Source: Comamonas testosteroni ATCC 11996 (GTDB taxonomy: Bacteria; Pseudomonadota; Gammaproteobacteria; Burkholderiales; Burkholderiaceae_C). Taken from it: a stretch of 64,000 nucleotides of DNA. The translations under genes and the position numbers were made by a program. A model generated the notes under the pieces. That model was not told where the DNA came from. It saw only the letters and a list, made by a program, of their open reading frames with translations, and did no database searches. Positions within the stretch are counted from its first letter, which is position 1. Each line of letters opens with the position of its first letter. The DNA lies in contig NZ_AHIL01000012.1 in assembly GCF_000241525.1 (NCBI RefSeq), forward strand, positions 124,001 to 188,000. Reading direction: 5' to 3'. This document shows positions 52,735-62,461 of this stretch, piece after piece.

Positions 52735-54072
52735 ATGTCGAAAATCACCGCCTTCTTCACCGAGCTGATGCGCAAGTATCTGCCCGACCCCTTCGTCTTC
52801 GCCATCTTGCTGACCCTGTTGACCATGGTCCTGGCCTTTGCCGTGGAAAGCCGGCCCGTCAACCTCGTGGTCGAGGACTGGGGCAAGGGCTTCTGGAGCC
52901 TGCTGGCCTTCACCACCCAGATGGCCGTGATCCTGGTCATGGGCTATGTGCTGGCGGCCGCGCCCCTGGTCAACCGTTTCCTGGACCGCATCGCCAGCCA
53001 CGTGCACACACCACGCCAGGCCATCATCGTGGCCACCATCGTGGGCTGCGTGGGCAGCTACCTGAACTGGGGCTTCGGCCTGGTGATCGGCGGCATCATG
53101 GCGCGCAAGCTGGCGCTCAAGGTCAAGGGCGTTCACTATCCGCTGATCATCGCCTCGGCCTATACCGGCTTCACCATGTACAGCCTGGGCTTCTCGGCCA
53201 CGATTCCGGTGCTGATCTCGACCAAGGGCCACACCTTCGAGAGCAGCATGGGCCTGATCCCTCTGACGCAGACCATCTTCTCCGCCCCCATGCTGCTGAC
53301 CAGTCTGGCCGTGCTCATTGCCCTGCCGCTGCTCAATGCCGCCATGCACCCCAAGGCCGGCGAGAAGATCGTGGAGCTGGACCCCGCCGTGGCCGCCGAC
53401 GAAGGCAAGAGCGCAGCGGGTCACGACCTGCTGGGCGACCAGAAGACCCTGGCCTACCGCCTGAACAACAGCCGCGTGCTCAATCTGCTGATCGGCCTGT
53501 GCGGCATGGCCTATGTGGTGCTGCATTTCGTCAAGGGCGGCAACCTCGACCTGAACATGATCAACTTCTTCATCCTGTTCCTGGGCGTGCTGCTCCTCAA
53601 GACGCCCATGCTCTATGTGGAAAAGGTCAATGAGGGCGTCAAGACCATCGGCGGCATCATCCTGCAGTTCCCCTTCTACGCAGGCATCATGGCCATCATG
53701 CATGGCTCTGGCCTGGTGGAGTCCATCGCCCACATCTTCGTGAGCATCGCCAGCGAGCACACGCTGCCGCTGTGGGGCCTGGTCAGCTCCTTCGTGATCA
53801 ACTTCTTCGCGCCCTCGGGCGGCGGCCACTGGGTGCTGCAGGGCCCGTTCATGATTGACGCGGCCAAGACTCTGGGGGCCTCGCAGGCCCAGACCGCCAT
53901 GTCGGTGATGCTGGGCAATGGCTGGAACGACCTGGTCCAGCCATTCTGGATCCTGCCGGCCCTGGCGCTGTCCAAGCTCAAGCTCAAGGACATCATGGGC
54001 TATACCGTGGTTTCCATGATGCTGGTCGGCGTCATCTACGCGACCACCATGCTGATCTGGCCTCATCTGTAA
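52735..54072 (+). CDS. Short-chain fatty acid transporter (AtoE family)
   Basis: A 445-residue membrane protein of the AtoE family with about ten hydrophobic segments. It opens with Y-L-P-D-P-F-V-F-A-I-L-L-T and carries the conserved C-V-G-S-Y-L-N-W-G-F-G-L, the Y-T-G-F-T-M-Y-S-L-G segment and F-F-A-P-S-G-G-G-H-W near residue 362. Family members import short-chain monocarboxylates such as acetoacetate. Here it probably imports the growth substrate of the operon. The ATG at 52735 follows CTGGAG. Confidence 0.9.
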   Translation: MSKITAFFTELMRKYLPDPFVFAILLTLLTMVLAFAVESRPVNLVVEDWGKGFWSLLAFTTQMAVILVMGYVLAAAPLVNRFLDRIASHVHTPRQAIIVATIVGCVGSYLNWGFGLVIGGIMARKLALKVKGVHYPLIIASAYTGFTMYSLGFSATIPVLISTKGHTFESSMGLIPLTQTIFSAPMLLTSLAVLIALPLLNAAMHPKAGEKIVELDPAVAADEGKSAAGHDLLGDQKTLAYRLNNSRVLNLLIGLCGMAYVVLHFVKGGNLDLNMINFFILFLGVLLLKTPMLYVEKVNEGVKTIGGIILQFPFYAGIMAIMHGSGLVESIAHIFVSIASEHTLPLWGLVSSFVINFFAPSGGGHWVLQGPFMIDAAKTLGASQAQTAMSVMLGNGWNDLVQPFWILPALALSKLKLKDIMGYTVVSMMLVGVIYATTMLIWPHL

Positions 54073-54122
54073 CAGAGCGCCAGCGTACTTTTTCCGCTCA
54101 CATCCTCACCTAGGAGAACCCC

Positions 54123-54407
54123 ATGCTGTACATGGTCGAAATGATTGTCCAGATCCCCCACTCGCTGGACCCCGCCCTGGTCGCGCAGATCAAGCAGGAC
54201 GAGAAGGAATACTCGCAAAAGCTGCAGCGCGAAGGCAAGTGGCGCCATATCTGGCGCGTGGTGGGCGAATACGCCAACGTCAGCATCTTCGACGTCCAGA
54301 GCAATGACGAACTGCACAGCCTGCTCAGCGGCCTGCCGCTGTTCCCCTATATGCAGATCAAGGTAACGCCCCTGGCCAACCACCCCTCCTCCATCGTGCA
54401 GGAGTAA
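54123..54407 (+). CDS. catC: Muconolactone delta-isomerase
   Basis: Converts muconolactone to 3-oxoadipate enol-lactone, the substrate of PcaD. The 94-residue protein matches CatC end to end: M-L-Y-M-V-E-M at the start, L-Q-R-E-G-K-W-R-H-I-W-R near 36-47 and L-L-S-G-L-P-L-F-P-Y-M near 67-77. TAGGAG precedes the ATG. It is the last gene of the operon and is followed by a strong terminator. catA and catB, its usual partners, are not in the window. Confidence 0.95.
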   Translation: MLYMVEMIVQIPHSLDPALVAQIKQDEKEYSQKLQREGKWRHIWRVVGEYANVSIFDVQSNDELHSLLSGLPLFPYMQIKVTPLANHPSSIVQE

Positions 54408-54441
54408 GCACGACAACGGCGGGCAAGCGCCCGCCCGCAAC

Positions 54442-54477
54442 AAAGCCCATGCAGGTTTTGCCCGCATGGGCTTTTTT
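54442..54477 (+). terminator. Rho-independent terminator of the catabolic operon
   Basis: AAAGCCCATGC / GCATGGGCTTT forms an 11-base perfect stem with an 11-base loop, followed by TTT. It lies 34 bases after the catC stop. The T-run merges with the start of an intergenic element. Confidence 0.93.
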
Positions 54478-54590
54478 GATAGCTGTTACCATCTATTCAC
54501 AAAGGATTTCAATATGTTTTGCATCTGAAATCTTTATCAATCAAGCGATAGAAGCTCCTATAAAAAGAGCAAAAAAGAGCAAAAAAGAGC
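54475..54590. repeat. Degenerate palindromic element plus three 10-base tandem repeats
   Basis: TTTGATAGCTGTTACC at the left and TCAAGCGATAGAAGCTCCTA at the right resemble the arms of the element at 27685-27733. Three copies of a ten-base unit ending AAAAAGAGC follow at 54561-54590. No gene lies between catC and the HexR-like gene (231 bases). Confidence 0.5.
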
Positions 54591-54638
54591 ACTCGCGCCT
54601 TCGCTGCTGCCCGCCCCAGGCCGCGTCTTTGCAGGCTT

Positions 54639-55484
54639 TCAGGTATAGCGCTTGGCGCGCAGATTGTTCTTCATCTGCTCCAGCGCCGGCTGCAGTGCTG
54701 GCCCGATGCGCAGGGCCACGCAGGTCGCCAGCACGTCGATGATGAGCAGGTGCAGCAGCCGCGAGACCATGGGACTGTAGCGGTCGTAGCCTTCGGGGTG
54801 ATCGGCAGCCAGATGCACCTGGCAGGCCGAGGCCAGAGGCGAGCCGCTGGCCGTGATGGCTATTGTGGTGGCCCCGTTCTTGCGGGCAATATCTGCGGCG
54901 TCCATCAGATCCCGCGTGCGGCCGGAGTTCGAGATGATGACCACGCAGTCGCCCGGCCCCAGCAAGGTGGCGCTCATGACCTGCATATGGCCATCGCTGG
55001 TGGCCAGACTGGTCACACCGAGGCGGAAAAACTTGTGCTGGGCATCCAGCGCCACGATGCCCGAGTTCCCGGCGCCGTAAAACTCGATGCGCTTGCCCGT
55101 CTGCCAGGTCGCGGCAATCGCCTGCGCAGCCTGCTCTATGGCCGCTGTGCTGGCCGCATTGCGATACTGCAGAAAAGCGGCAACCGCGTTGTCCACCACC
55201 TTGACCATGACATCGCTGGTCTTGTCATCGCTGTCCACGCTGCGATGGATGAAGGGCACGCCTTCGCTGACGCTGCCCGCAAGCTTGAGCTTGAAGTCCG
55301 CCAGGCCGTCATAGCCCATGCTGCGGCAAAAGCGCACCACCGTGGGTTTGCTGACATGCGCCCGCACCGCCAGCTCTCGCACCGGCAGATGCGCGAAGGC
55401 CCGCGGATCGGCCAGTACCAGGCGTGCAACACGCTGCTCTGCAGGCGCCAGGGACGGAAGGGAGGCAGTAATCCGATCAAGCAT
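54639..55484 (-). CDS. hexR: HexR-like regulator (MurR/RpiR family, SIS domain)
   Basis: A 281-residue regulator with an N-terminal RpiR-type helix-turn-helix (V-R-E-L-A-V-R-A-H-V-S-K-P-T-V-V-R-F-C near 35-53) and a C-terminal SIS domain (G-A-G-N-S-G-I-V-A near 137-145, I-I-S-N-S-G-R-T near 181-188) that binds phosphosugars. HexR represses central sugar metabolism genes and is released by KDPG. It is divergent from tal and pgi, which supports the assignment. Confidence 0.9.
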   Translation of the reverse strand: MLDRITASLPSLAPAEQRVARLVLADPRAFAHLPVRELAVRAHVSKPTVVRFCRSMGYDGLADFKLKLAGSVSEGVPFIHRSVDSDDKTSDVMVKVVDNAVAAFLQYRNAASTAAIEQAAQAIAATWQTGKRIEFYGAGNSGIVALDAQHKFFRLGVTSLATSDGHMQVMSATLLGPGDCVVIISNSGRTRDLMDAADIARKNGATTIAITASGSPLASACQVHLAADHPEGYDRYSPMVSRLLHLLIIDVLATCVALRIGPALQPALEQMKNNLRAKRYT

Positions 55485-55728
55485 ATTGGCGCAGATGAGG
55501 TGGAGGCAATGAATGCGTGCAGAAAAAGGCGAGCATAAGACCGAAGCGCCTCACGCCTCGCAAAATGGCCGCAAAACTTGAATATTTCCGCAAATAAATA
55601 GGCGAGCGCGCATATTCAGCAGGGTTTGCCTTGACGCATCAACAAACGGAGTGTCTGCAGGCTCATTCTCAATAAGGGATTCCCGCTCTACACTTGCTGG
55701 TTAGTTTGAAACACAGCAAAGGATGGAC

Positions 55729-56691
55729 ATGAATCAGTTGGAGGCGCTCAAGCAATTCACGACCGTGGTCGCGGACACCGGTGATTTTCATCAACTGGCG
55801 CAGTTTCAACCGCAAGATGCCACCACCAATCCATCCCTGATTCTCAAAGCGGTTCAAAAGACCGAATATGCACCGCTGATGCGCGCCACCGTGGCGCAAT
55901 TCAAAGACAGAGGACTGGACGAAATCATGGACCGGACGCTGGTGCGCTTCGGCTGTGAGATTCTGAACACCATACCCGGCCGTGTCTCTACCGAGGTCGA
56001 TGCCCGCCTGTCTTTCGACACCGTGGCCACGGTCACGCGCGCCGAGCGACTGATCGAGCTGTATCAGGCCGCAGGCATCCACACCGGGCGCGTGCTCATC
56101 AAGATCGCCGCCACCTGGGAAGGGATTGAGGCGGCCCGCATTCTCGAGCAGCGCGGCATTCACACCAATCTGACGCTGCTGTTCTCCTTCTGTCAGGCCG
56201 TTGCCTGCGGCCAGGCCAAGGTCCAGCTGATCTCGCCCTTTGTGGGCCGCATCTACGACTGGTACAAAAAGCAGGCCGGCGCGCAATGGGATGAGGCCGC
56301 CATGGCTGGCGCCAACGACCCCGGAGTGCGCTCGGTACAGAAAATTTACGACTACTACAAGCACTTCGATGTTTCCACCGAGGTCATGGGTGCAAGCTTT
56401 CGTAATACCGGCCAGATTCTGGCTCTGGCGGGCTGCGATCTGCTTACCATTGCACCTGAGCTGCTGGCCCAGCTCCGCGCACAGCAGGACGAGGCCACAC
56501 CTGTCACCCGCGCCCTTGACCCGGACAAGGCCAAAGCCCAGCCACAGGAGCGCGTTCTGTATGACCAGGCCTCGTTTCGCTTTGCGCTGAACGAAGATGC
56601 CATGGCCACCGAAAAGCTGGCCGAGGGCATTCGCGCTTTCACCGCAGACACACTGAAGCTGGAAGCATTGATGCAGCAAGCGGCTGCATGA
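55729..56691 (+). CDS. tal: Transaldolase
   Basis: Transfers a dihydroxyacetone unit between sugar phosphates in the non-oxidative pentose phosphate pathway. The 320-residue type I aldolase barrel has D-A-T-T-N-P-S near the start, the Schiff-base Lys in I-K-I-A-A-T-W-E-G near 129-137, and N-L-T-L-L-F-S near 155-161. The ATG at 55729 follows AAAGG at seven bases; ATG 55723 is too close to it. The 244-base gap to hexR holds the divergent promoters and no gene. Confidence 0.96.
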   Translation: MNQLEALKQFTTVVADTGDFHQLAQFQPQDATTNPSLILKAVQKTEYAPLMRATVAQFKDRGLDEIMDRTLVRFGCEILNTIPGRVSTEVDARLSFDTVATVTRAERLIELYQAAGIHTGRVLIKIAATWEGIEAARILEQRGIHTNLTLLFSFCQAVACGQAKVQLISPFVGRIYDWYKKQAGAQWDEAAMAGANDPGVRSVQKIYDYYKHFDVSTEVMGASFRNTGQILALAGCDLLTIAPELLAQLRAQQDEATPVTRALDPDKAKAQPQERVLYDQASFRFALNEDAMATEKLAEGIRAFTADTLKLEALMQQAAA

Positions 56692-56707
56692 TTGACTGGA
56701 ATTTCCT

Positions 56708-58312
56708 TTGACGCCTCTTTGTCACGAGCTGCCTGCCTGGCAGGCTTTGCAAACCCATTACCGGTCGCAGATCCAGCAACTGGATTTGCGCCAGGCCTTT
56801 GCACAAGACCCGCAACGTCTTGACGCCCTGAGCATGCAGGCGCCACATGTCTTCGCCGATCTATCGAAAAACCTCTGGACTAGCGAGACCGAGGCCTTGC
56901 TGAGGGAGCTTGCAGCCGAGAGCCAGCTCGCCCGCAAGCGCGATGCCATGCTGGCCGGCGCAGCCATCAATACCAGCGAGCAGCGCAGCGCGATGCACTG
57001 GCTGCTGCGCACTCCTGCAGGCGGCGGGCAGCTCGCCCAGTCACCCGTGCTTCGGTCCTGGCCTCAGGACATGCACTCGGCGCTGCGTGAAGTTCACGAC
57101 ACACTGGATCGAATGCTCGCCCTGGCCGATCAGATCAGGGGCAGCCAACAGATCACCGATATCGTCAATATCGGCATCGGCGGCTCGCACCTGGGTCCGG
57201 AAGTCGTGGTCAATGCCCTTGAGGACTGGATAGACCAGGACAAGAACTTTCACTTTGTCTCCAATGTGGACGGCCACGAGCTGGGACATGTGCTGCGCCG
57301 GGTCAAACCGGAAAGCACGCTGTTCCTGATTGCTTCCAAATCCTTCACCACGGCCGAGACCATGCTGAATGCACGCTCGGCCAGACAGTGGTTTCTCGAT
57401 CATGGCGGCAGCGAAGATCCGCAGGCCCCATGCTCTATCGACCAGCACTTCGTGGCCCTGACCACCAATACACAGGCGGCCGCAGAGTTCGGCATACAGC
57501 GCACGCTGGGTTTCTGGGACTGGGTGGGCGGACGCTTTTCGCTGTGGTCTGCCATTGGGCTACCCATTGCCATCGCCATAGGCTCGGAGCAGTTCAGGGC
57601 TCTGCTGAACGGCGCTCATGCGATGGACGCCCACTTTTTCACGGCGCCCATGGAGAGCAATCTCCCGGTGCGCCTGGGACTGCTGGACGTCTGGTATCGC
57701 AATTTCTGCCAGTTTTCCAGCCGCTGCATTGCCCCATACAGCCACGGCCTGCGCCGCCTGACGGCCTATCTGCAGCAACTGGAGATGGAAAGCAATGGCA
57801 AAAGCATCAGCAAGAATGGCGCTCGGCTCTCAGCTCCCACGGCACCGGTGATCTGGGGCGAGCCCGGCACCAATGGGCAGCATGCCTTTTTCCAGATGCT
57901 GCATCAGGGACGCGATGTCATACCGGTCGAGTTCATCGCCCTGCGCGACGGAGGCAAATATCTGGGCGAGCACCACCAAAGCCTGGTGGTCAACGCCATT
58001 GCCCAGGCCCAGGCGCTGATGGTGGGGCGCTGCGGAGAGGGCCCGGAAAAAGACTGTCCCGGCAATCGCCCCAGCAGCTTTCTGATGCTTGAGAGACTAG
58101 ACCCCGCCTCTCTGGGCGCCTTGATTGCGCTGTATGAACATCGCATCTTTGTCTCAGGCGCCATCTGGGACATCAACAGCTTCGACCAATGGGGCGTGGA
58201 GCTGGGCAAGAATCTGGCCAAACAGCTGCATGCCCGCCAGAACCGCAATGACTGGGCAGGAGTGGACGCGTCGACGCAGGAGCTGATGAAGCGCCTGATG
58301 GAAGGTCACTGA
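56708..58312 (+). CDS. pgi: Glucose-6-phosphate isomerase
   Basis: Interconverts glucose 6-phosphate and fructose 6-phosphate. The 534-residue protein shows F-A-D-L-S-K-N near 49, G-I-G-G-S-H-L-G-P near 156, A-S-K-S-F-T-T-A-E-T near 205, G-G-R-F-S-L-W-S-A-I-G-L-P near 275 and N-S-F-D-Q-W-G-V-E-L-G-K near 500. The start is a TTG at 56708, the only one that gives a normal N-terminus; the first ATG would lose over 40 residues. It follows tal by 16 bases, so the two form an operon opposite hexR. Confidence 0.95.
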   Translation: MTPLCHELPAWQALQTHYRSQIQQLDLRQAFAQDPQRLDALSMQAPHVFADLSKNLWTSETEALLRELAAESQLARKRDAMLAGAAINTSEQRSAMHWLLRTPAGGGQLAQSPVLRSWPQDMHSALREVHDTLDRMLALADQIRGSQQITDIVNIGIGGSHLGPEVVVNALEDWIDQDKNFHFVSNVDGHELGHVLRRVKPESTLFLIASKSFTTAETMLNARSARQWFLDHGGSEDPQAPCSIDQHFVALTTNTQAAAEFGIQRTLGFWDWVGGRFSLWSAIGLPIAIAIGSEQFRALLNGAHAMDAHFFTAPMESNLPVRLGLLDVWYRNFCQFSSRCIAPYSHGLRRLTAYLQQLEMESNGKSISKNGARLSAPTAPVIWGEPGTNGQHAFFQMLHQGRDVIPVEFIALRDGGKYLGEHHQSLVVNAIAQAQALMVGRCGEGPEKDCPGNRPSSFLMLERLDPASLGALIALYEHRIFVSGAIWDINSFDQWGVELGKNLAKQLHARQNRNDWAGVDASTQELMKRLMEGH

Positions 58313-58357
58313 GCATCACAAGCAGCGAGCCCGACAGGGCTCATGCTTCAAGCCTGC

Positions 58358-59263
58358 TCAGACCGCGCTGGTTTGCGGCAAATGGGGATAGCGCACACCG
58401 GCCAGACCTTCCAGTCCAAACTCGGCGAGCAGTTGGTGCAGGCGTTGCGCCGCACTGCGCTTCTTCTGCCCTGTGTAACGAGCCACAATCAGCTCGTTCT
58501 TCATGCTGTGCTCCCAGCCCACCAGCTCGGTGACCGTGACCTGGTAGCCGCAAGCCTCCAGATACAGACAACGCAGCACATTGGTAATCTGACTGCCCAT
58601 CTCGCGAGTGTGGATCGGGTGACGCCACAACTCGGCCAGCGGAGTGCGCGCCAGACTCATGGCCTTGGTCTGACGCAGGCATGCAGCCACCTCTGCCTGA
58701 CAGCAAGGCACCAGCACCATGGCCTTGGCCTGCTTTTCCAGCCCGAAGGCTATCGCATCATCAGTCGCCGTATCGCAGGCGTGCAAGGCCGTGACCACAT
58801 CGAACTGCGAAGGCATGAAGTCTGCTCGCGTGGACTCGGCCACCGACATATTGAGAAACTCCATGCGATCGAAGCCAAGTTCAGTCGCCAACTTCTGAGA
58901 GGCCTCGACCAGCGGCGCACGCGTCTCGATACCGAAAATCCGGCCCTGATCCAAGGCCTTGAAATACAGGTCGTAAAGAATGAACCCCAGATAGGACTTG
59001 CCCGCACCATGGTCAGCCAGTGTCACGGCATGCCCATCCTTGGACAGCTCGGTCAGCAAAGGCTCGATGAACTGATAGAGGTGATAGACCTGCTTGAGCT
59101 TGCGGCGCGAATCCTGATTGAGCTTGCCCTCGCGCGTGAGGATATGCAGAGCCTTGAGCAGCTCAAGGCTCTGACCGGGCTTGAGCCCCAGCTGCTCGGC
59201 GATATCAAGTGCCCCTGCTTTGGCGGGCTTTTGCGGGCTCTGCTTTTTATCGGTCTTGCCCAT
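58358..59263 (-). CDS. Class I SAM-dependent methyltransferase of unknown target
   Basis: A 301-residue protein. Residues 1-80 are helical and charged; the SAM-binding motif reads A-D-H-G-A-G-K-S-Y-L-G near 85-95, followed by E-T-R-A near 116, and A-L-H-A-C-D-T-A-T-D-D-A near 161-172 with V-P-C-C-Q near 188-192. The H-A-C-D and P-C-C motifs are found in the METTL25/RRNAD1-like group whose targets are RNA. The ATG at 59263 overlaps the DUF1415 stop by one base. The function is not established. Confidence 0.82.
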   Translation of the reverse strand: MGKTDKKQSPQKPAKAGALDIAEQLGLKPGQSLELLKALHILTREGKLNQDSRRKLKQVYHLYQFIEPLLTELSKDGHAVTLADHGAGKSYLGFILYDLYFKALDQGRIFGIETRAPLVEASQKLATELGFDRMEFLNMSVAESTRADFMPSQFDVVTALHACDTATDDAIAFGLEKQAKAMVLVPCCQAEVAACLRQTKAMSLARTPLAELWRHPIHTREMGSQITNVLRCLYLEACGYQVTVTELVGWEHSMKNELIVARYTGQKKRSAAQRLHQLLAEFGLEGLAGVRYPHLPQTSAV

Positions 59264-59880
59264 CACTTCTCTGCCTTCGTCTGACCATGTCCAGTCACAG
59301 GGCAGCGAGCCCCGACATCCAGGTCCAGCCAGCCCTCGATGCCGATCTTTTCCAGCGTTTCCATATTGCGCTCGTAAATCGTTTCGGCTTCCGGAAACAC
59401 CTCCACCGCCTTGTCGATGCTGTCTTCGCGCAGCAAGTGCAATATGGGATAGGGAGCACGATTGGTGCAGTTGGTAACGTCGTCCACATCCGTGCCCTCA
59501 AACTGAAATTGAGGATGAAACGAGGCGACCTGCAAAATACCCCCCAGATCCAGCTCCTCGATCATGGCATCCGCCACTTCAAGAAAGTCATTGAAATCCA
59601 GAAAATCCTGAAGGGCATGGGGCAGTATCAGCAGTGTGGTGTCGCGCTTTTCTGCGTTGGCTTCGGCCAGGGCCTCAAGCTCGCGATGCAGAGCCTCGGC
59701 AACAGCCTCCGCATCGGTCGCATCGCTGACGGCATAGTGGATCTGAGCTTTGACATGCACGCCTTTGGCGAAAGGGCACAGGTTGAGACCTATCACGGCC
59801 TTTTCCAGCCAGCGCACGGTATCCGCAATCACAAGCTCTGGCGGGAAAGCCTGATCGGCGATGGTTGAAGTTTCGGTCAT
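59263..59880 (-). CDS. DUF1415 family protein
   Basis: A 205-residue soluble protein with the DUF1415 core: V-R-W-L-E-K-A-V-I-G-L-N-L-C-P-F-A-K near residues 23-40, Q-V-A-S-F-H-P-Q-F-Q-F near 126-136 and N-R-A-P-Y-P-I-L-H-L-L-R near 148-159. The function is unknown; conserved Cys, His and Asp suggest an enzyme. The ATG at 59880 has a strong GGAGGG at seven bases; a frame to 59964 has no support. It is coupled to the methyltransferase gene. Confidence 0.88.
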   Translation of the reverse strand: MTETSTIADQAFPPELVIADTVRWLEKAVIGLNLCPFAKGVHVKAQIHYAVSDATDAEAVAEALHRELEALAEANAEKRDTTLLILPHALQDFLDFNDFLEVADAMIEELDLGGILQVASFHPQFQFEGTDVDDVTNCTNRAPYPILHLLREDSIDKAVEVFPEAETIYERNMETLEKIGIEGWLDLDVGARCPVTGHGQTKAEK

Positions 59881-60035
59881 GACAGGGCCCTCCAAAATGC
59901 AAACGGGGGCCATCGCCCCCAAAGAATGCGCACTGGGCGGGAAATATTCCGGCTCTAGATACACAGAACCATTATTTTAGCGATCCGGCCTGTGCCATGC
60001 TCGCCAATGCCCGCAAGACCGTTGGCGAGCTTCCC

Positions 60036-61214
60036 TCAGGCCTCGCCCAGCAGCCTAAGCCCGGTGATGCGCTCATGCTCGCGCGCTGCATAGCGATCTG
60101 TCATGCCCGCAATAAAGTCTGCCACCACTCGCGCACGTTCATGCAGGGTAGTGACGATATGGGCACGCTGAACAAAGCGCGGCTTCATGCGTTCAGGCTC
60201 CACCATATAAGCGGCAAACAGCTCTTTCACAACTTGCTGGGCACTGTTCATGGTCTGCATGACTTGAGGGTGCCGATAGAGCTGCCTGAACAAGAACTGC
60301 TTTAGCACCAGGGACTGCGCTTTCATCTCTTCGCTGAAACCGATCAGCGTCCGGCCGTGCTGACGAACCTCCTGCACCGAGCGCACAGCCGCCTGCTCAA
60401 TACCGACCTGTGAGTGATGGATGACGTCATAGACCTGGTCACTGAGCATGCGGCGAATGCTCTCATAGAGCAGCTTGCGCTGGGCATCCGGCAGAGCCAG
60501 ATCGGGCCACTGCGCCAAAGTGGCCGCATGGTAGCGAGCAAACAAAGGCACGGCATCGCGTAGTTGGGCCATGGTGATCAAACCCGACCGAACGCCATCG
60601 TCGACATCATGGGCGTTATAGGCAATCGCATCCGCCAGATTGCATAGCTGAGCCTCCAGAGAAGGCTGAGTGCCGTCCAGAAAACGCTGAGCCACCCCGC
60701 CGGGCTCCCGTGCATTCAGCAATTGCGCATTGCTGAGCGAGCAATGCTTGAGAATTCCCTCGCGCGTTTCAAAAGTCAGGTTCAGACCGTCAAAGGCAGG
60801 ATAGCGCTCCTCCAACCTATCCACTACACGCAGACTTTGCAGATTGTGCTCAAAACCGCCATGGGGCTTCATGCACTCATTGAGCGCGTCTTGCCCCGCA
60901 TGTCCAAAAGGTGTGTGCCCCAGATCATGCGCCAGACAGATGGCTTCAACCAGGTCTTCATCCAGCCGCAAAGAACGTGCGATGGAACGCCCCAGTTGCG
61001 CCACTTCCAGAGAATGCGTGAGCCGGGTTCGGAACAGATCGCCCTCATGGTTCACAAAAACCTGGGTCTTGTAAACCAGCCTTCTGAATGCCGAGGAGTG
61101 AACAATGCGATCCCGATCGCGCTGAAAGTCGCTGCGCGTGGGAGCCGGGGACTCAGCAAAGCGACGCCCGCGGCTTTGCTGGGGATGGCAGGCGTAGGAA
61201 GCCAGAGCGGTCAT
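60036..61214 (-). CDS. dgt: Deoxyguanosinetriphosphate triphosphohydrolase-like protein
   Basis: A 392-residue HD-domain protein that removes triphosphate from dNTPs. Motifs: [11 protein letters not shown] near 27-37, [11 protein letters not shown] near 43-53, the metal His in R-L-T-H-S-L-E-V near 65, the H-D pair in [13 protein letters not shown] near 95-107. It belongs to the shorter Dgt-like class. It lies downstream of aroB in the conserved pilQ-aroK-aroB-dgt order. Confidence 0.94.
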   Translation of the reverse strand: MTALASYACHPQQSRGRRFAESPAPTRSDFQRDRDRIVHSSAFRRLVYKTQVFVNHEGDLFRTRLTHSLEVAQLGRSIARSLRLDEDLVEAICLAHDLGHTPFGHAGQDALNECMKPHGGFEHNLQSLRVVDRLEERYPAFDGLNLTFETREGILKHCSLSNAQLLNAREPGGVAQRFLDGTQPSLEAQLCNLADAIAYNAHDVDDGVRSGLITMAQLRDAVPLFARYHAATLAQWPDLALPDAQRKLLYESIRRMLSDQVYDVIHHSQVGIEQAAVRSVQEVRQHGRTLIGFSEEMKAQSLVLKQFLFRQLYRHPQVMQTMNSAQQVVKELFAAYMVEPERMKPRFVQRAHIVTTLHERARVVADFIAGMTDRYAAREHERITGLRLLGEA

Positions 61215-61299
61215 GCAAATTGCCTCAACAACTCAATGCAATGACTCTAACAGCTATGGGCTTGCGTCCCCCCAGAGTCTGCTCACATAGCGCCATCCA

Positions 61300-62397
61300 T
61301 CAAGCGCAGCAACTCTCTATCACTTCACGCACCAGCGCGTCGGGCGCCGACCTCATCACCGCCTTGCCGGGACCATCGATCAGCACAAAGCGGATTTCAC
61401 CGGCTTCGGATTTCTTGTCGACCCGCATCAGCTCCAGATAGCGACCCGCATTGTCCTGGGCATCAATGACCGCCGCTCGCACCGGCAAGCCTGCTCGCTC
61501 AATCAGCTTGCGCAGACGCGAGACAAAGCTCGCCTCCACCAGGCCCAGACGCTGGGACAGCTCCGCTGCCATCACCATGCCTGCCGCCACACCCTCACCG
61601 TGCAGCCAGTTGCCGTAGCCCATGCCGGCCTCGATCGCATGACCGAAGGTATGACCAAAATTGAGAATCGCGCGAAGACCCGCTTCCTTCTCGTCCTGCC
61701 CCACGACCCAGGCCTTGATCTCCACACTTCGCTTGACGGCATGGGCGAGCAAGTCGCGATCGCGGCGCAGCAAGCCATCCATATTCTGCTCAAGCCAGTC
61801 GAAGAACTGCATATCGGCAATAGGGCCGTATTTGATGATTTCCCCCAGACCTGCGCTCAACTCGCGCTCGGGCAGGGTATCGAGCGTAGCAAGATCGCAG
61901 AGCACCAGTTGCGGCTGATAGAAAGCCCCAATCATGTTCTTGCCCAGCGGGTGGTTGATGGCAGTCTTGCCCCCCACCGAGGAATCGACCTGGGACAGCA
62001 GCGTGGTCGGCACCTGCACAAAAGGCACGCCACGCATATAGCTGGCGGCAGCAAAGCCCGTCATGTCCCCCACCACACCGCCGCCCAGTGCAAACAGCAC
62101 CGTCTTGCGGTCGCAACCATGCTGCAGCAGGGCATCAAAAATCAGGTTCAGAGTCTGCCAGTCTTTATGGGCTTCACCATCGGGCAACACCACCTCGTGA
62201 ACCTGGGCGTATTGGCCACTCAAGGCCTGCTTGAGCGCAGACAGATAAAGCGGGGCCACGACATCATTCGTCACGACCAGAGCCGCCGCCGCCTTGGGCA
62301 ATGCCTGCCAAGTGGAGCTCTGGGCCAGCAAACCCTCTGCAATCACGATGGGATAGCTGCGCTCTCCCAGATCAATATGCACCGTTTCCACGTTCAA
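61300..62397 (-). CDS. aroB: 3-dehydroquinate synthase
   Basis: Second enzyme of the shikimate pathway, converting DAHP to 3-dehydroquinate with NAD and zinc. The 365-residue protein shows D-G-E-A-H-K near 75, [13 protein letters not shown] near 105-117, [14 protein letters not shown] near 133-146 and the zinc His in [10 protein letters not shown] near 249-258. It follows aroK by 64 bases. Confidence 0.97.
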   Translation of the reverse strand: MNVETVHIDLGERSYPIVIAEGLLAQSSTWQALPKAAAALVVTNDVVAPLYLSALKQALSGQYAQVHEVVLPDGEAHKDWQTLNLIFDALLQHGCDRKTVLFALGGGVVGDMTGFAAASYMRGVPFVQVPTTLLSQVDSSVGGKTAINHPLGKNMIGAFYQPQLVLCDLATLDTLPERELSAGLGEIIKYGPIADMQFFDWLEQNMDGLLRRDRDLLAHAVKRSVEIKAWVVGQDEKEAGLRAILNFGHTFGHAIEAGMGYGNWLHGEGVAAGMVMAAELSQRLGLVEASFVSRLRKLIERAGLPVRAAVIDAQDNAGRYLELMRVDKKSEAGEIRFVLIDGPGKAVMRSAPDALVREVIESCCA

Positions 62398-62461
62398 CCT
62401 CTCTCAAAATACATAGCAGGAACCCCACGCAGTGTATTGACCAACAAGCTTTTATGCGCAA

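Noticed and set aside
52708-54066. A 452-codon minus-strand frame
   Set aside because: Antisense shadow of the AtoE-type transporter; the protein is charged and Gln/His-rich with no family features.
59999-60030. Nine-base inverted repeat (GCTCGCCAA / TTGGCGAGC) after dgt
   Set aside because: The loop is 14 bases and no T-run follows on either strand, so it is not supported as a terminator; possibly a chance or weak structure.
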